NCBI RefSeq assembly: GCF_030408435.1
Contig: NZ_CP047046.1
Location: forward strand, 1,222,572 to 1,286,571
Length of the DNA: 64,000 bases
From: Corynebacterium auriscanis
GTDB lineage: Bacteria > Actinomycetota > Actinomycetes > Mycobacteriales > Mycobacteriaceae
Direction: 5' to 3'
The stretch's first letter is position 1; each line of letters begins with the position of its first letter. The notes beneath the pieces are model-generated. The model was given only the letters and a program-made list of their open reading frames with translations, had not been told where the DNA came from and did not search any database. Below, in pieces: positions 1 through 8,589 of this stretch. The position numbers and the translations under genes were made by a program.

Positions 1-2005
1 TCATGCGGACGGCCATCGGCTCAATGCCTGCCCAGCGGACATCGGAAACCTTGACCACGTCACCGGACTGCGGGGCTTCCAACATTTTGTTGTCACCTAG
101 GTACAGTGCGACGTGCTGCGAGCCGCCGGGGCCCCAGAACAGCATGTCACCGCGCTTGGCTTCAGAAACTGGGACCTGTCGACCGGAGGTGTACTGGTAG
201 CCGGAGTAGTGCTCCAGATGAATGCCGACAGCTGCGAAGGCATACATCATCAAACCGGAGCAGTCGAAACCGACCTTGGCAAAGTCACCATAGCTATCGG
301 CCACTCCTCCATCGCGGATACCCAGCGTAGGCCCGTGGTGGTTACCGCCACCCCACGCGTACGTCACACCCATCTGGCCCTCGGCGCGTTTAATAACGCG
401 TTCGATCTTCTCTGCCGCGGTGCCCGAGGTATCGACGGAATCATCGGCATTCCCCGTTGTGCCACCAGGATTGAGGCCGGGAATGGTGCCATCCGTTACA
501 CCGGGAATCTCGGGGATTGTTGGGGTTTCGGGTTCTGCTGGTGTCCCCGGCGCCGTCGGTTGGGCGGAGCTCGGTGGGGACGCGGGGTCGGCAGGAACCG
601 CTGGGTTGCTGTTGGAGTTCCCCGCCGATTGCGCCTGCTTGAGGTAGTCATCGTACGCAGTACCAGCGGAGTTCCGTCCGGCTTGCAGCGCCGCGTTGAG
701 GGCAGCGTTTCTGTCCCCACTTTGAGCATATTGCTCGAAACCAGCCATGAAGGCGCTCTCGCCCGCCTTCAACAAACCGTTGATAGCTTGCTGGCGCTGA
801 GTATCACCTTCGGAAGTCGCTGCGAAGTTATTAGGAATGCTAGGCAATTCCGGTATCGCGGATCCGGCCGGAGCGCCAGGTTGCTGGACCGCACTGCGTT
901 CCTGCTGATTCGTAGCTGTAGTCTCTGTGGGCGCAGCAGAGGTGGATTCCGTCGCCGGTGTTGTCGCCGTGGTGGTCTCGTTGGTGTCAGCAGCTGTTTC
1001 GCTGGGCGCCGTTGTGGACACGTCCCCCGTTGCAGGTGGCGTTGGAGAATTGGTCGAGTCCATCGCATCAGTGTCACCGGCGTAACCCTCCACGCCGGCC
1101 GGGGCTTTAGGCTTGGAGGTATCGGTGGACTTTGATGCAGTGTTGTTCTTGGTGTTGTCAGCAGGCTTGCCTTTATCGGAGGCGGACTTCACGCCTTCGG
1201 CGGCTGCTTCTGCGACACGACGCTTTTCCCAACTGGAGGCACTCGGCTTTGTATTAGCTAAGGTCTCCACCGCAGAACGGGCCGCGCGCAGCTTCGCCTG
1301 AATCTGCTTCTGCTGCGCCAGCAGCTTGACCAAGACTTGTTGCTTTCCACGCAACTGCGACTGGGCGCGAACCATTGCGTCTGCAGCCGCCTTGTGTGCC
1401 TGTACGGCAGCGCTCAAAGCTTGGTCCGCGCGATTTCGGTTGGCGCGCAGGCCGGATTCGTGGTTTGCGTTCTGGGTACGTGCCAACTCAAGGCGATCAA
1501 CTTCAGCACGCTGCTTCTTCGCCGCTAGACGGATGTAAGTAGAACGGTCAAGCGCGGCGGAGGCCGCGTCCTCGCCAGCAGCTAACGGGATAGGCGAGGC
1601 ATCGCCGCCCTGGGTGTAGGCAGAACGCGCAATGTCGTCCAGCTTTCCCTGGGCGTGGCTTACATCTTTATCGGATGCCTTCAAGCGACCGCGGGCAGAC
1701 GTTACCTCGTCTTGTGCCTTTTGAGCCTCGGATTGGGCACGTCCCAAATCCACGCGAGCCTTGTTAGCAGATTCTCTTAAGCCGCCCACTTCTAACTGAA
1801 GTGAGGACACTTCCTTCTCAGTCTGGGACGCCTTGCCAACGAGGTCGGCGAGGTAGCCCTCAACCGTGACGTCCTTCTCCGCCAGTGCGGGGTGAGCGGA
1901 CGCCTGGAACGCCATCCCGGCAGAGACGGCACAGGCCAACAGGGCTCGACTCGACCGACCGATCGATGTGGCCGCGTGACGGCGACTCAAAGGACGGTGA
2001 TTCAT
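1..2005 (-). CDS. RipA-like NlpC/P60 peptidoglycan endopeptidase (3' end just outside window)
   Basis: Secreted cell-wall hydrolase expected to cut peptide stems of peptidoglycan during cell separation. The frame opens at ATG 2005 behind a good AGGAGA ribosome site and stays open to the window edge (about 668 codons). In order: a signal peptide (basic start, hydrophobic core, ending near residue 45); a long Gln/Lys/Ala-rich coiled coil to about residue 255; a Thr/Pro/Ala/Ser-rich linker to about 520; and a C-terminal NlpC/P60 domain. The catalytic Cys lies in DCSGLMMYAF (Cys582) and the His in SQHVALYLG (His631). By comparison with RipA only a few codons should be missing. Upstream lie a structured leader and regulator-like boxes. 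Same position and layout as the C. glutamicum NlpC/P60 gene beside acn, as I recall it. The family assignment is firm; exact bond specificity is inferred. Confidence 0.93.
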   Translation of the reverse strand, partial: MNHRPLSRRHAATSIGRSSRALLACAVSAGMAFQASAHPALAEKDVTVEGYLADLVGKASQTEKEVSSLQLEVGGLRESANKARVDLGRAQSEAQKAQDEVTSARGRLKASDKDVSHAQGKLDDIARSAYTQGGDASPIPLAAGEDAASAALDRSTYIRLAAKKQRAEVDRLELARTQNANHESGLRANRNRADQALSAAVQAHKAAADAMVRAQSQLRGKQQVLVKLLAQQKQIQAKLRAARSAVETLANTKPSASSWEKRRVAEAAAEGVKSASDKGKPADNTKNNTASKSTDTSKPKAPAGVEGYAGDTDAMDSTNSPTPPATGDVSTTAPSETAADTNETTTATTPATESTSAAPTETTATNQQERSAVQQPGAPAGSAIPELPSIPNNFAATSEGDTQRQQAINGLLKAGESAFMAGFEQYAQSGDRNAALNAALQAGRNSAGTAYDDYLKQAQSAGNSNSNPAVPADPASPPSSAQPTAPGTPAEPETPTIPEIPGVTDGTIPGLNPGGTTGNADDSVDTSGTAAEKIERVIKRAEGQMGVTYAWGGGNHHGPTLGIRDGGVADSYGDFAKVGFDCSGLMMYAFAAVGIHLEHYSGYQYTSGRQVPVSEAKRGDMLFWGPGGSQHVALYLGDNKMLEAPQSGDVVKVSDVRWAGIEPMAVRM

Positions 2006-2057
2006 GCTTGGGTTCTCCTGAACTGCTAACAGGTCATTACAGCGCCAGTTTTGGTGG

Positions 2058-2213
2058 TGTGTCCCGGTCCGGCTGTTCGCACTTCCCCATGCGGACAGTC
2101 CCGCTCCCGATGTCGAGTTCTCTATTTCATGTGGGCCTACGAGCGTTCTGAATAGACAGAACGCGCCCAGGCACCCGCAGCGAGGAGCTGCTTGCAAGTA
2201 GAACTCTGACACA
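2058..2213 (-). ncRNA. Structured 5' leader of the NlpC/P60 gene, candidate ydaO-type (c-di-AMP) riboswitch
   Basis: On the minus strand the 5' segment TGTGTC (2213-2208) can pair with GACACA (2063-2058), closing a domain of about 156 nt that ends about 52 nt before the start codon. Inside are a perfect 8-bp hairpin GCGTTCTG/CAGAACGC, a small GCAGC/GCTGC hairpin, and a CTGTCCGCA/TGCGAACAG hairpin with one mismatch and loop TGGGGAAG. The conserved-looking run GCGAACAGCCGGACCGGG loosely resembles the CGACAGC...ACC block of ydaO RNAs, which are known upstream of actinobacterial NlpC/P60 and Rpf genes. Structure is seen; ligand identity is inference. Confidence 0.55.
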
Positions 2214-2235
2214 TCCATGTGAGGCCTGAGTTCAA

Positions 2236-2265
2236 AATAAACTCTTGAGTCGATTTTGATATCAA
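2236..2265 (-). promoter_or_regulatory. Possible promoter for the NlpC/P60 leader transcript
   Basis: Reading the minus strand, TTGATA (2265-2260) and TTTATT (2241-2236) are separated by 18 nt and sit just upstream of the structured leader, so a transcript from here would include the whole candidate riboswitch. The -10 box is only a partial match, so this is a weak call. Confidence 0.3.
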
Positions 2266-2325
2266 GCCGTTACAAAGACTGACTCAAGGAACACTAGGAG
2301 ACTTACAACCGCTTGGTGAAGTTTT

Positions 2326-2376
2326 GTCACACTCGTAACAAAGAAAACACCTTCCACGTTGGTCACGGTTTGTAAC
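2326..2376. promoter_or_regulatory. Two MtrA-like boxes (GTCAC-N4/5-GTAAC)
   Basis: GTCAC-ACTC-GTAAC occupies 2326-2339 and GTCAC-GGTTT-GTAAC occupies 2362-2376, two similar direct-repeat sites 36 bp apart upstream of the NlpC/P60 gene. MtrA of the MtrAB two-component system is reported to bind GTCAC-type direct repeats and to control ripA in mycobacteria and nlpC/mepA in C. glutamicum. The repeats are seen; the factor is inferred from family knowledge. Confidence 0.4.
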
Positions 2377-2409
2377 TTGACCTGCAAGGACATCACTAAT
2401 ATATCGATG

Positions 2410-2425
2410 TGTGATTTATGTCACA
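2410..2425. promoter_or_regulatory. GlxR/CRP-type operator
   Basis: TGTGA-TTTATG-TCACA is a perfect match to the TGTGA-N6-TCACA palindrome bound by the corynebacterial cAMP-dependent regulator GlxR. It lies about 400 bp before the NlpC/P60 start and about 150 bp past the 3' end of the small membrane-protein gene, so the hydrolase is the likely target. Confidence 0.6.
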
Positions 2426-2577
2426 TTTACAAAACATGCCGGCGCGTCGGTTGAAAAGGGGGAAACACGCTCTCAACCTTTAGAGTTTCACGTCAGGAGA
2501 GTCAAGCCTTGAGGCTTGATGGAATTTCGCCGTGACACATGTCCCTGACTTAGGCCCTATCGAGCGGTGCGCTTTCC

Positions 2578-3087
2578 CTAGCTGTGCTTCATACCGCGCT
2601 TCATGGTGAGTCGCGTTGCTGTAGCTGTAATAGCAATGCCTAAAATCACACTCGTCAAGCCCACAGCGTTGACGGCCATGTCGGGATCGCGATGCTCCCC
2701 AATCGCTGCCATATAAGATTGCAATCCCTCGGTTGTGGATCCCTTGTACATAAGGTGGGTGTTGGATTCTAAGTTGTAACGCGAAAAATTATCCGCTACC
2801 GTCGCGCCACCACCCGGTGACTTCACGATGACGGTGTTCGCGCCCAGCTCGTCCTTAATTCTCTGTGCGACATCGCGCATGCCCGTTGGGCTGAGGGCAC
2901 GCCCTAGCAGCGCCACCTTAACCTCGCCGTATTTTTCTTTCGACGCCCCGCTCTGTACGTCCTTGATGATCCTCTGCATCTCGTTTTCACTGATTGAATT
3001 AGCCCGAGGGAAGTTCGGGTCGATGAAGATTTGGGCGTCGGATAAAGAGGCGACGACCGCATCAATGTTGACGAAAGAGGGAATCAT
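2578..3087 (-). CDS. Rv1476-family (DUF6676) membrane protein
   Basis: A 169-residue protein with a soluble N-terminal part and one hydrophobic C-terminal segment (about residues 140-160), followed by a short basic tail, suggesting a tail-anchored membrane protein. It matches the small protein that sits between ripA-like and acn genes in mycobacteria and corynebacteria. The N-terminal part resembles a TPM-like fold (LSDAQIFIDPN start). Its function is not established. It is divergent from acn, with 248 bp between the starts, and is separated from the NlpC/P60 gene by a 570-bp regulatory region, so it probably has its own transcript. Start ATG 3087 has only a G-rich, distant ribosome site. Confidence 0.8.
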   Translation of the reverse strand: MIPSFVNIDAVVASLSDAQIFIDPNFPRANSISENEMQRIIKDVQSGASKEKYGEVKVALLGRALSPTGMRDVAQRIKDELGANTVIVKSPGGGATVADNFSRYNLESNTHLMYKGSTTEGLQSYMAAIGEHRDPDMAVNAVGLTSVILGIAITATATRLTMKRGMKHS

Positions 3088-3101
3088 GACATCGTTTCTA
3101 A

Positions 3102-3124
3102 CACCCCCGCCCCTTTTGGGGTGG
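3102..3124. promoter_or_regulatory. RamA-type inverted C/G tracts upstream of acn
   Basis: CACCCCC at 3102 and GGGGTGG ending at 3124 form an inverted pair of C and G runs about 55 bp upstream of the putative acn -10 box. The carbon regulator RamA of C. glutamicum recognises such tracts and activates acn. The motif is loose and the region is also the leader of the divergent gene, so this is tentative. Confidence 0.35.
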
Positions 3125-3157
3125 CTCTGACACGCAACCTGCCCAGGGATTCCCGAG

Positions 3158-3180
3158 CATTACGATCGTACTGTTAGAAT
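3158..3180 (+). promoter_or_regulatory. acn promoter with AcnR-type operator
   Basis: CATTACGATCGTACTG (3158-3173) matches the published AcnR consensus CAGNACnnncGTACTG, as I remember it, at all but one fixed position. It directly precedes TAGAAT (3175-3180), a good -10 box, so the operator would lie at about -14 to -29, where a repressor blocks RNA polymerase. acnR itself is immediately downstream of acn. The predicted 5' leader of acn is about 150 nt. Confidence 0.65.
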
Positions 3181-3335
3181 CGAGACGACGTTGCGGGGAA
3201 TTTGCTGTCACAATGGACTGTGAAGCTTCCGCGCCGCGTCTACGACGAATACTCGGCCCACGGGGCACACAAGGTGTGACGAGTGCCCTTTGCGGTAGCG
3301 ACCAAAACGACTAGAGAAGAACTCAGGAGCTTATT

Positions 3336-6149
3336 GTGACTGAAAGCATCAACTCCTTCGGTGCTAAGAGCACCCTGGAAGTTGGCGACAAGAGCTATGA
3401 CTACTACGCCCTGTCCGCCGTTCCAGGCATGGAAAAGCTGCCATACTCCCTGAAGGTTCTCGGCGAGAACCTTCTGCGAAACGAAGATGGCAAGAACATC
3501 ACCCGCGAGCACATTGAAGCTATCGCTAACTGGGATGCCTCGGCTGACCCAAGCATTGAGATCCAGTTCACCCCTGCGCGTGTGATTATGCAGGACTTCA
3601 CCGGTGTTGCCTGCATTGTTGACCTAGCTACCATTCGTGACGCGGTTGTTGCCTTGGGGGGCGACGCCGACCAGGTGAACCCGCTGAACCCAGCAGAAAT
3701 GGTCATTGACCACTCCGTCATTATCGAGGCATTCGGTGATGACAGCGCGTTTGAGAAGAACGTAGAGATCGAGTACCAGCGCAACGAAGAGCGCTACAAG
3801 TTCCTGCGCTGGGGTACTGGGGCTTTCTCCAACTTCCGTGTAGTCCCTCCGGGAACCGGTATCGTTCACCAGGTCAACATCGAGTACCTGGCTCGTTCCG
3901 TCTTCGACAAGGACGGCTTGGCTTACCCAGACACTTGTGTTGGTACCGACTCTCACACCACCATGCAGAACGGCCTGGGCATCCTGGGCTGGGGTGTAGG
4001 CGGTATTGAGGCTGAGGCCGCTATGCTCGGCCAGCCAATTTCCATGCTGATCCCTCGTGTTGTCGGATTCAAGCTGAGCGGAGAGATCCCAGCTGGCGTT
4101 ACCGCTACCGACGTAGTTCTGACCATCACCGACATGCTGCGTCAGCACGGTGTGGTCGGTAAGTTCGTTGAGTTCTACGGCAAGGGTGTTGGCGAACTGC
4201 CACTGGCTAACCGCGCCACCATCGGTAACATGTCCCCAGAATTCGGCTCCACCGCCGCTATCTTCCCGATCGACTCCGAGACCATCAAGTACCTGGAGCT
4301 GACCGGTCGTGATCAGGAGACTCTGGAGCGCGTAGAGGCCTACGCTAAGGCTCAAGGTATGTGGCTGGACCCAGAGGCGGACGTTGAGTACTCCGAGTAC
4401 CTCGAGCTGGATCTTTCCACTGTTGTTCCTTCGATCGCTGGCCCGAAGCGTCCTCAAGACCGTATTGAACTCACTGATGCCAAGGCACAGTTCCGTAAGG
4501 ACCTGCACAACTACATCAGCGCAGATGACCAGTCCACTGACAACTCCCCTGAGTTCGATGCCGAGGGTCCTGCTACTGAGACCACCTCTTCTCAGCCAGA
4601 GACTCCTGCTTCTGCTGCAGATGCGAAGGGCAATGTTCTTTCCGCTGCTGCTGGCGCACAGGGGCGCCCGTCCGTGCCAACTGCCGTTAACTACAACGAT
4701 CAAGACGTTGAACTTGACCACGGTATGGTTGCTATCGCATCCATTACTTCTTGTACCAACACCTCTAACCCATCCGTCATGATTGGCGCTGGCCTGTTGG
4801 CGCGTAAGGCTAACGAGAAGGGTCTGAAGGCTGCTCCATGGGTCAAGACCTCCATGGCTCCAGGTTCTCAGGTTGTTAACGGTTACTACGAGAAGGCGGA
4901 CCTGTGGAAGGATCTCGAGGCTCTCGGCTTCTACCTCGTGGGTTACGGCTGCACCACCTGTATCGGTAACTCCGGCCCACTGCCAGAGGAGATCTCCGAG
5001 GGAATCAACCGCACGGATCTGGCTGCTACCGCCGTTCTGTCCGGTAACCGTAACTTCGAAGGCCGCATTAACCCAGATGTCAAGATGAACTACCTGGCAT
5101 CTCCAATCCTGGTTATTGCCTACGCCATTGCCGGCACCATGGACTTCGACTTCGAGACCCAGCCACTGGGTCAGGATCAAGACGGTAACGATGTCTTCCT
5201 GAAGGACATCTGGCCATCCACCCAGGAGATCGAGGAGACCATCGCCACCTCCATCTCCAAGGAGCTGTACGAGTCCGACTACGCCGACGTCTTCAAGGGC
5301 GACGAGCGCTGGCAGAACCTCGAGGTTCCAACCGGTAAGACCTTCGCTTGGGATGAGAAGTCCACCTACATTCGTCGTGCACCATACTTCGACGGCATGT
5401 CCAAGGAGCCACAGCCAGTTTCCGACGTCAAGGGCGCTCGCGTTCTGGCACTACTCGGCGACTCTGTGACCACCGACCACATCTCCCCTGCATCCACCAT
5501 TAAGCCAGGTACTCCCGCTGCTCAGTACTTGGATGCCAATGGTGTTGAACGCAAGGACTACAACTCCTTGGGTGCCCGTCGTGGTAACCACGAGGTCATG
5601 GTTCGCGGTACCTTCGCTAATATCCGTCTGCAGAACCAACTGCTTGACGGTGTTTCCGGTGGTTACACTCGTGACTTCACCCAGGAGGGCGGGCCACAGG
5701 CCTACATCTACGACGCTGCGCAGAACTACAAGGAGCAGAACACTCCTCTGGTCGTTCTGGGCGGTAAGGAATACGGCACCGGTTCTTCCCGTGACTGGGC
5801 GGCTAAGGGCACCCTGCTGCTCGGTGTGAAAGCCGTAATTGCAGAGTCCTTCGAACGTATTCACCGCTCCAACCTGATCGGTATGGGTGTTGTTCCCCTG
5901 CAGTTCCCAGAAGGCGAGTCCTGGAAGTCCCTGGGTATTGACGGTACCGAGACCTTCGACATTGAGGGCATCGAGGAGCTTAACAACGGCGAGACCCCGA
6001 AGACCATCAAGGTCACCGCTACCAAGGAAAACGGCGAAAAGATCGAGTTCGACGCCGTGACCCGCATCGATACACCAGGTGAGGCGGATTACTACCGCAA
6101 CGGTGGTATCTTGCAGTTCGTGCTGCGCAACATGATGGCCTCCAAGTAG
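3336..6149 (+). CDS. acn: Aconitate hydratase (aconitase A)
   Basis: Converts citrate to isocitrate in the TCA cycle in the cytosol, using a [4Fe-4S] cluster. The 937-residue length is typical of actinobacterial AcnA. The cluster ligands are visible as Cys473 in ITSCTNTSN and Cys539/Cys542 in GCTTCIGN; the C-terminal swivel domain with [10 protein letters not shown] is intact. An acidic, Ser/Thr/Ala-rich linker (about residues 400-450) separates the N-terminal domains from the rest, as in other corynebacteria. Start is GTG 3336, with AGGAG at 3325-3329. Codon choice is strongly biased, as in a highly expressed gene. acnR follows 32 bp later, and an AcnR operator lies in the promoter. Confidence 0.98.
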   Translation: MTESINSFGAKSTLEVGDKSYDYYALSAVPGMEKLPYSLKVLGENLLRNEDGKNITREHIEAIANWDASADPSIEIQFTPARVIMQDFTGVACIVDLATIRDAVVALGGDADQVNPLNPAEMVIDHSVIIEAFGDDSAFEKNVEIEYQRNEERYKFLRWGTGAFSNFRVVPPGTGIVHQVNIEYLARSVFDKDGLAYPDTCVGTDSHTTMQNGLGILGWGVGGIEAEAAMLGQPISMLIPRVVGFKLSGEIPAGVTATDVVLTITDMLRQHGVVGKFVEFYGKGVGELPLANRATIGNMSPEFGSTAAIFPIDSETIKYLELTGRDQETLERVEAYAKAQGMWLDPEADVEYSEYLELDLSTVVPSIAGPKRPQDRIELTDAKAQFRKDLHNYISADDQSTDNSPEFDAEGPATETTSSQPETPASAADAKGNVLSAAAGAQGRPSVPTAVNYNDQDVELDHGMVAIASITSCTNTSNPSVMIGAGLLARKANEKGLKAAPWVKTSMAPGSQVVNGYYEKADLWKDLEALGFYLVGYGCTTCIGNSGPLPEEISEGINRTDLAATAVLSGNRNFEGRINPDVKMNYLASPILVIAYAIAGTMDFDFETQPLGQDQDGNDVFLKDIWPSTQEIEETIATSISKELYESDYADVFKGDERWQNLEVPTGKTFAWDEKSTYIRRAPYFDGMSKEPQPVSDVKGARVLALLGDSVTTDHISPASTIKPGTPAAQYLDANGVERKDYNSLGARRGNHEVMVRGTFANIRLQNQLLDGVSGGYTRDFTQEGGPQAYIYDAAQNYKEQNTPLVVLGGKEYGTGSSRDWAAKGTLLLGVKAVIAESFERIHRSNLIGMGVVPLQFPEGESWKSLGIDGTETFDIEGIEELNNGETPKTIKVTATKENGEKIEFDAVTRIDTPGEADYYRNGGILQFVLRNMMASK

Positions 6150-6181
6150 GCGATCTGTTAACCAGTTAGGGTTGTACAGCA

Positions 6182-6757
6182 ATGCCCAAGGTCAGCGATC
6201 TCGATTTGACTGAAAAGAAGATCGAGATCCTCACCGGGGCACGCACGTGCTTTGCGACTTATGGTTACGACGGCGCAACCGTAGCTCGGCTGGAGGAAGC
6301 CACGGGCAAGTCCCGTGGCGCCATCTTCCACCACTACGGCAACAAGGATGCGCTGTTTCTCGCCGTAGCGCACGAAGACATGCGCCGCATGTCAGCTATT
6401 GCGGCGCGTGCAGGACTCATCGGTTTGATCCGCGAGCTCGTCGATTCCGACGACCTCACCGAATGGTGGGGAATGCGAGTGGAGATCACTAGGCGTGCCA
6501 ACAACGATCCCTGTTTTTCTGCCAAGTGGGAGCTGGATCAGCTCGCCCTGCAGCAAACTGTTCGCGATCGTTTGCGAGAGCAGGCGCGCCAAGGTCGTAT
6601 TCGAACCGATGTCCCTGTAGACACCATTGCGGAAGTTCTCGAGCTGGTCATGGAAGGTGTACTGAGCAAACTCGCTCAAGGTGTGCTTTCTCCTGACTCA
6701 GATTTAGAGCCCGCGCTGGACTTTGTGGAGACCGCGCTGCGGCGCCACCCTGAATAA
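6182..6757 (+). CDS. acnR: TetR-family repressor of aconitase
   Basis: A 191-residue TetR-type regulator. The N-terminal helix-turn-helix is clear (ATYGYDGATVARLEEATG followed by GAIFHHYGNKDALF, about residues 23-60); the rest is an all-helical ligand and dimer domain. Length and position directly after acn match AcnR of C. glutamicum, which represses acn. The 32-bp gap suggests co-transcription with acn. A strong intrinsic terminator at 6789-6843 closes the unit, and the matching operator lies at 3158-3173. Confidence 0.93.
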   Translation: MPKVSDLDLTEKKIEILTGARTCFATYGYDGATVARLEEATGKSRGAIFHHYGNKDALFLAVAHEDMRRMSAIAARAGLIGLIRELVDSDDLTEWWGMRVEITRRANNDPCFSAKWELDQLALQQTVRDRLREQARQGRIRTDVPVDTIAEVLELVMEGVLSKLAQGVLSPDSDLEPALDFVETALRRHPE

Positions 6758-6788
6758 CTCCCGCATCGCTGTGCTTGCCTTGCGGTGG

Positions 6789-6843
6789 CCCGGTATCTTC
6801 TCGCCTGGAGGTTGAACCTCCGCGGCGGGAGATGCCGGGTTTT
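6789..6843 (+). terminator. Rho-independent terminator after acn-acnR
   Basis: An interrupted long stem (CCCGGTATCTTCTCGCC pairing with GGCGGGAGATGCCGGG) encloses a second hairpin GGAGG-TTGAA-CCTCC and is followed by TTTT. It ends the acn-acnR transcript and shows that earlier in-frame starts of the next gene, which would run through this hairpin, are not used. Confidence 0.85.
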
Positions 6844-6906
6844 ATGTATTTTCTATGGCTTCTGGACCCTTGGCAGGAAGTGACGGGATTCCATGCGTTA
6901 GCATCG

Positions 6907-7689
6907 ATGATCGTGCCATCCCCGAAGATTTTCCCCTACGCACGCTCAAGCGCATTGATCGACGACCCCTCTGGAGCGCTACAGGCAGCGGCCTCCTCCG
7001 ATGCATTCGCAAGCCAATGCCCACATCCGGCAGGGTCGCCTGCGGTCACCAAGGCTCTGGCTGAACACGGAAAGCTACCTGTCAATAGTGCCTTTGGTGG
7101 GCTGGGTGGTGGGCGCGTCATACTGGGCATCGTGGGGTTCGTGATGACTCTTATGGGTGTGGTCTGTGCCCTGCTACGGTTTACGCGGGGCGCGCCCAGC
7201 ATTGTCGTTGCCCTCGTCCTACTACTCATCGGTATGCTGCTGGTGGTTGTCACGGTGTATAGCGCGCGCCAACGCAGCCACAACTTGCATCAGCTGGGGA
7301 TGGCTTGGCGAAATGGCTGGGTTCGGTTCGCGCCTGCACGGGTGGGTGGAGTGTGGGTTTCTAGTGCCACTAGGCACAATGGTCCGGAAGACCATACTCA
7401 TGAGGTGCGGTATAAATTTCGCGCAATTGTGGAGGTCCTGCCCACTGACGGCGGCGAGTCCTTCACGATTACCACGGCCGAATTCTCTGCACCTGCCGAT
7501 GCCGATGGCCAGCCGTATGATCTGATCTCCGCGGAGAATCCGCTGGATGTGTTGGAGCCCGAGCATTTCAATGGGTGGACGATTGCACGATACCTAGCGC
7601 ACGATCCCCACGGCACCGCCACCATCAGTACTGATCTATCCGCGGCTCAGATAAAAGCAGCCGTCCAGGTGGTTGCGGGCCACCGCTGA
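6907..7689 (+). CDS. Hypothetical membrane protein
   Basis: I do not recognise this 260-residue protein. It has a polar N-terminal part of about 70 residues, two adjacent hydrophobic segments (about residues 72-92 and 97-117) with a short basic connection, and a C-terminal soluble part of about 140 residues with beta-rich character. The frame is open from 6775, but that region contains the acnR terminator, so ATG 6907 is the first sensible start; no clear ribosome site precedes it. It is convergent with the Lrp-type gene. In topology it resembles DUF3592-like two-TM proteins, a weak suggestion only. Confidence 0.6.
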   Translation: MIVPSPKIFPYARSSALIDDPSGALQAAASSDAFASQCPHPAGSPAVTKALAEHGKLPVNSAFGGLGGGRVILGIVGFVMTLMGVVCALLRFTRGAPSIVVALVLLLIGMLLVVVTVYSARQRSHNLHQLGMAWRNGWVRFAPARVGGVWVSSATRHNGPEDHTHEVRYKFRAIVEVLPTDGGESFTITTAEFSAPADADGQPYDLISAENPLDVLEPEHFNGWTIARYLAHDPHGTATISTDLSAAQIKAAVQVVAGHR

Positions 7690-7797
7690 TAGCTCCTACT
7701 AGCTTGGTATGTTCCCATAGTGATGCCTTGTGCCGATCGGGCCGGTTCGCCTGTCTGGGCATAGCTCAGCTGGACTTTGTCACGACTGCACCCTGCG

Positions 7798-8307
7798 TTA
7801 GTGGCGCTTTCCCTCAGTACTGGGCGTGGTTGATTCTGGTTCAAACAATTGCGCGCTGCGGAACGGGATCCGATGGCGTAGAACGATGTCAGTCCGGATT
7901 CTTTGCACACCCTCAATCGTGAGGAACATTTGGCTAATGGCTTCCAAATGCTCGTGATCGCGCGCCACTACCCTACACACCAGATCCAGTTCGCCCGCCA
8001 TGGAATCGGCCTGGTTGACGAAAGGTATCTTCGCGATCTTCGCCACGACGGCATCTAGATCCTGCTGATCGAGTGTGCAATACACATAGGCGCTGAGGGG
8101 GTAACCCAGTTGAGCCAGATCTAAATGGGGAGCGAAATCCCTGATGGTGCCACTTTCCACAAACTTATCGATCCGATTTTGAATCGTTGCGCGAGCCATC
8201 CCGAGCTGCCGTGAATACTCACGCACCCCGGCCTTTGGCTGCTGCATCAACAGTCGCAGTACTGCTGCATCGACGGAATCAAGTGGGTTGCGGGTGGTCT
8301 TTTTCAT
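7798..8307 (-). CDS. Lrp/AsnC-family transcriptional regulator
   Basis: A 169-residue Lrp-type protein: N-terminal winged helix-turn-helix (SVDAAVLRLLMQQPKAGVRE and RATIQNRIDKFVESGTI, about residues 11-55), then an AsnC ligand-binding domain with PFVNQADSMAGELDL (about 95-110). Such proteins bind amino acids as octamers. It is divergent from the indolepyruvate:ferredoxin oxidoreductase gene, so it probably controls that gene in response to an aromatic amino acid. It appears leaderless: TACAAT at 8316-8321 is 8 nt before ATG 8307. Repeated TTATCC elements in its promoter suggest self-regulation. Confidence 0.9.
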   Translation of the reverse strand: MKKTTRNPLDSVDAAVLRLLMQQPKAGVREYSRQLGMARATIQNRIDKFVESGTIRDFAPHLDLAQLGYPLSAYVYCTLDQQDLDAVVAKIAKIPFVNQADSMAGELDLVCRVVARDHEHLEAISQMFLTIEGVQRIRTDIVLRHRIPFRSAQLFEPESTTPSTEGKRH

Positions 8308-8333
8308 ACTTGCTTATTGTATCGACGCCAAAA

Positions 8334-8373
8334 TTATCCCGTGTTCATGTTGGATAAATGGCTATTATTATCC
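8334..8373. promoter_or_regulatory. TTATCC inverted and direct repeats, candidate Lrp operator
   Basis: TTATCC (8334-8339) and GGATAA (8352-8357) form an inverted repeat with a 12-bp spacer, and a third TTATCC lies at 8368-8373. They overlap and lie just upstream of the -35 region inferred for the leaderless Lrp gene, in the divergent region shared with the oxidoreductase gene. This is inferred from position and symmetry only. Confidence 0.45.
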
Positions 8374-8527
8374 CCTCTCCCGTAGTGCGTGTGGTTCTCC
8401 ACGAGGGTTCAAAGATGGCCAATGGCAATGCCCAGCGTGGCGTCGCCCCAAAACTCTGTACAAGTGGCAGCGTGCCGAAGAAAAGGTTTTCCAGCCAAAG
8501 GTGTGCGATATAGCGTATGGGCAAAGT

Positions 8528-8543
8528 TGTGATCCACAGCACA
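8528..8543. promoter_or_regulatory. Near-consensus GlxR site before the oxidoreductase gene
   Basis: TGTGA-TCCACA-GCACA differs from the TGTGA-N6-TCACA palindrome at one base and lies about 45 bp before the start of the indolepyruvate:ferredoxin oxidoreductase gene. Carbon-status control by GlxR would fit an amino-acid catabolic gene, but a one-mismatch site is weak evidence. Confidence 0.3.
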
Positions 8544-8589
8544 CGAGAGGATTGCGACTACCAGCAACCAACGCCGAGAACAGTAGGTG

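Noticed and set aside
113..1135. Plus-strand open frame opposite the RipA-like gene
   Set aside because: The minus frame has a signal peptide, coiled coil and NlpC/P60 catalytic motifs; the plus frame is Arg/Gly-rich shadow sequence.
3624..5180. Long antisense open frame (518 codons) over acn
   Set aside because: It exists because acn uses few codons whose complement is a stop; the sequence resembles no protein, and the sense frame is certain.
6775..6906. Longer N-terminus of the membrane protein after acnR
   Set aside because: The extra codons run through the strong terminator hairpin at 6789-6843.
7757..7830. tRNA-like start GGGCATAGCTCAGCTGG
   Set aside because: The D-arm-like stretch is not followed by an anticodon arm, a TTCGA loop or a matching acceptor stem, so it is chance similarity.
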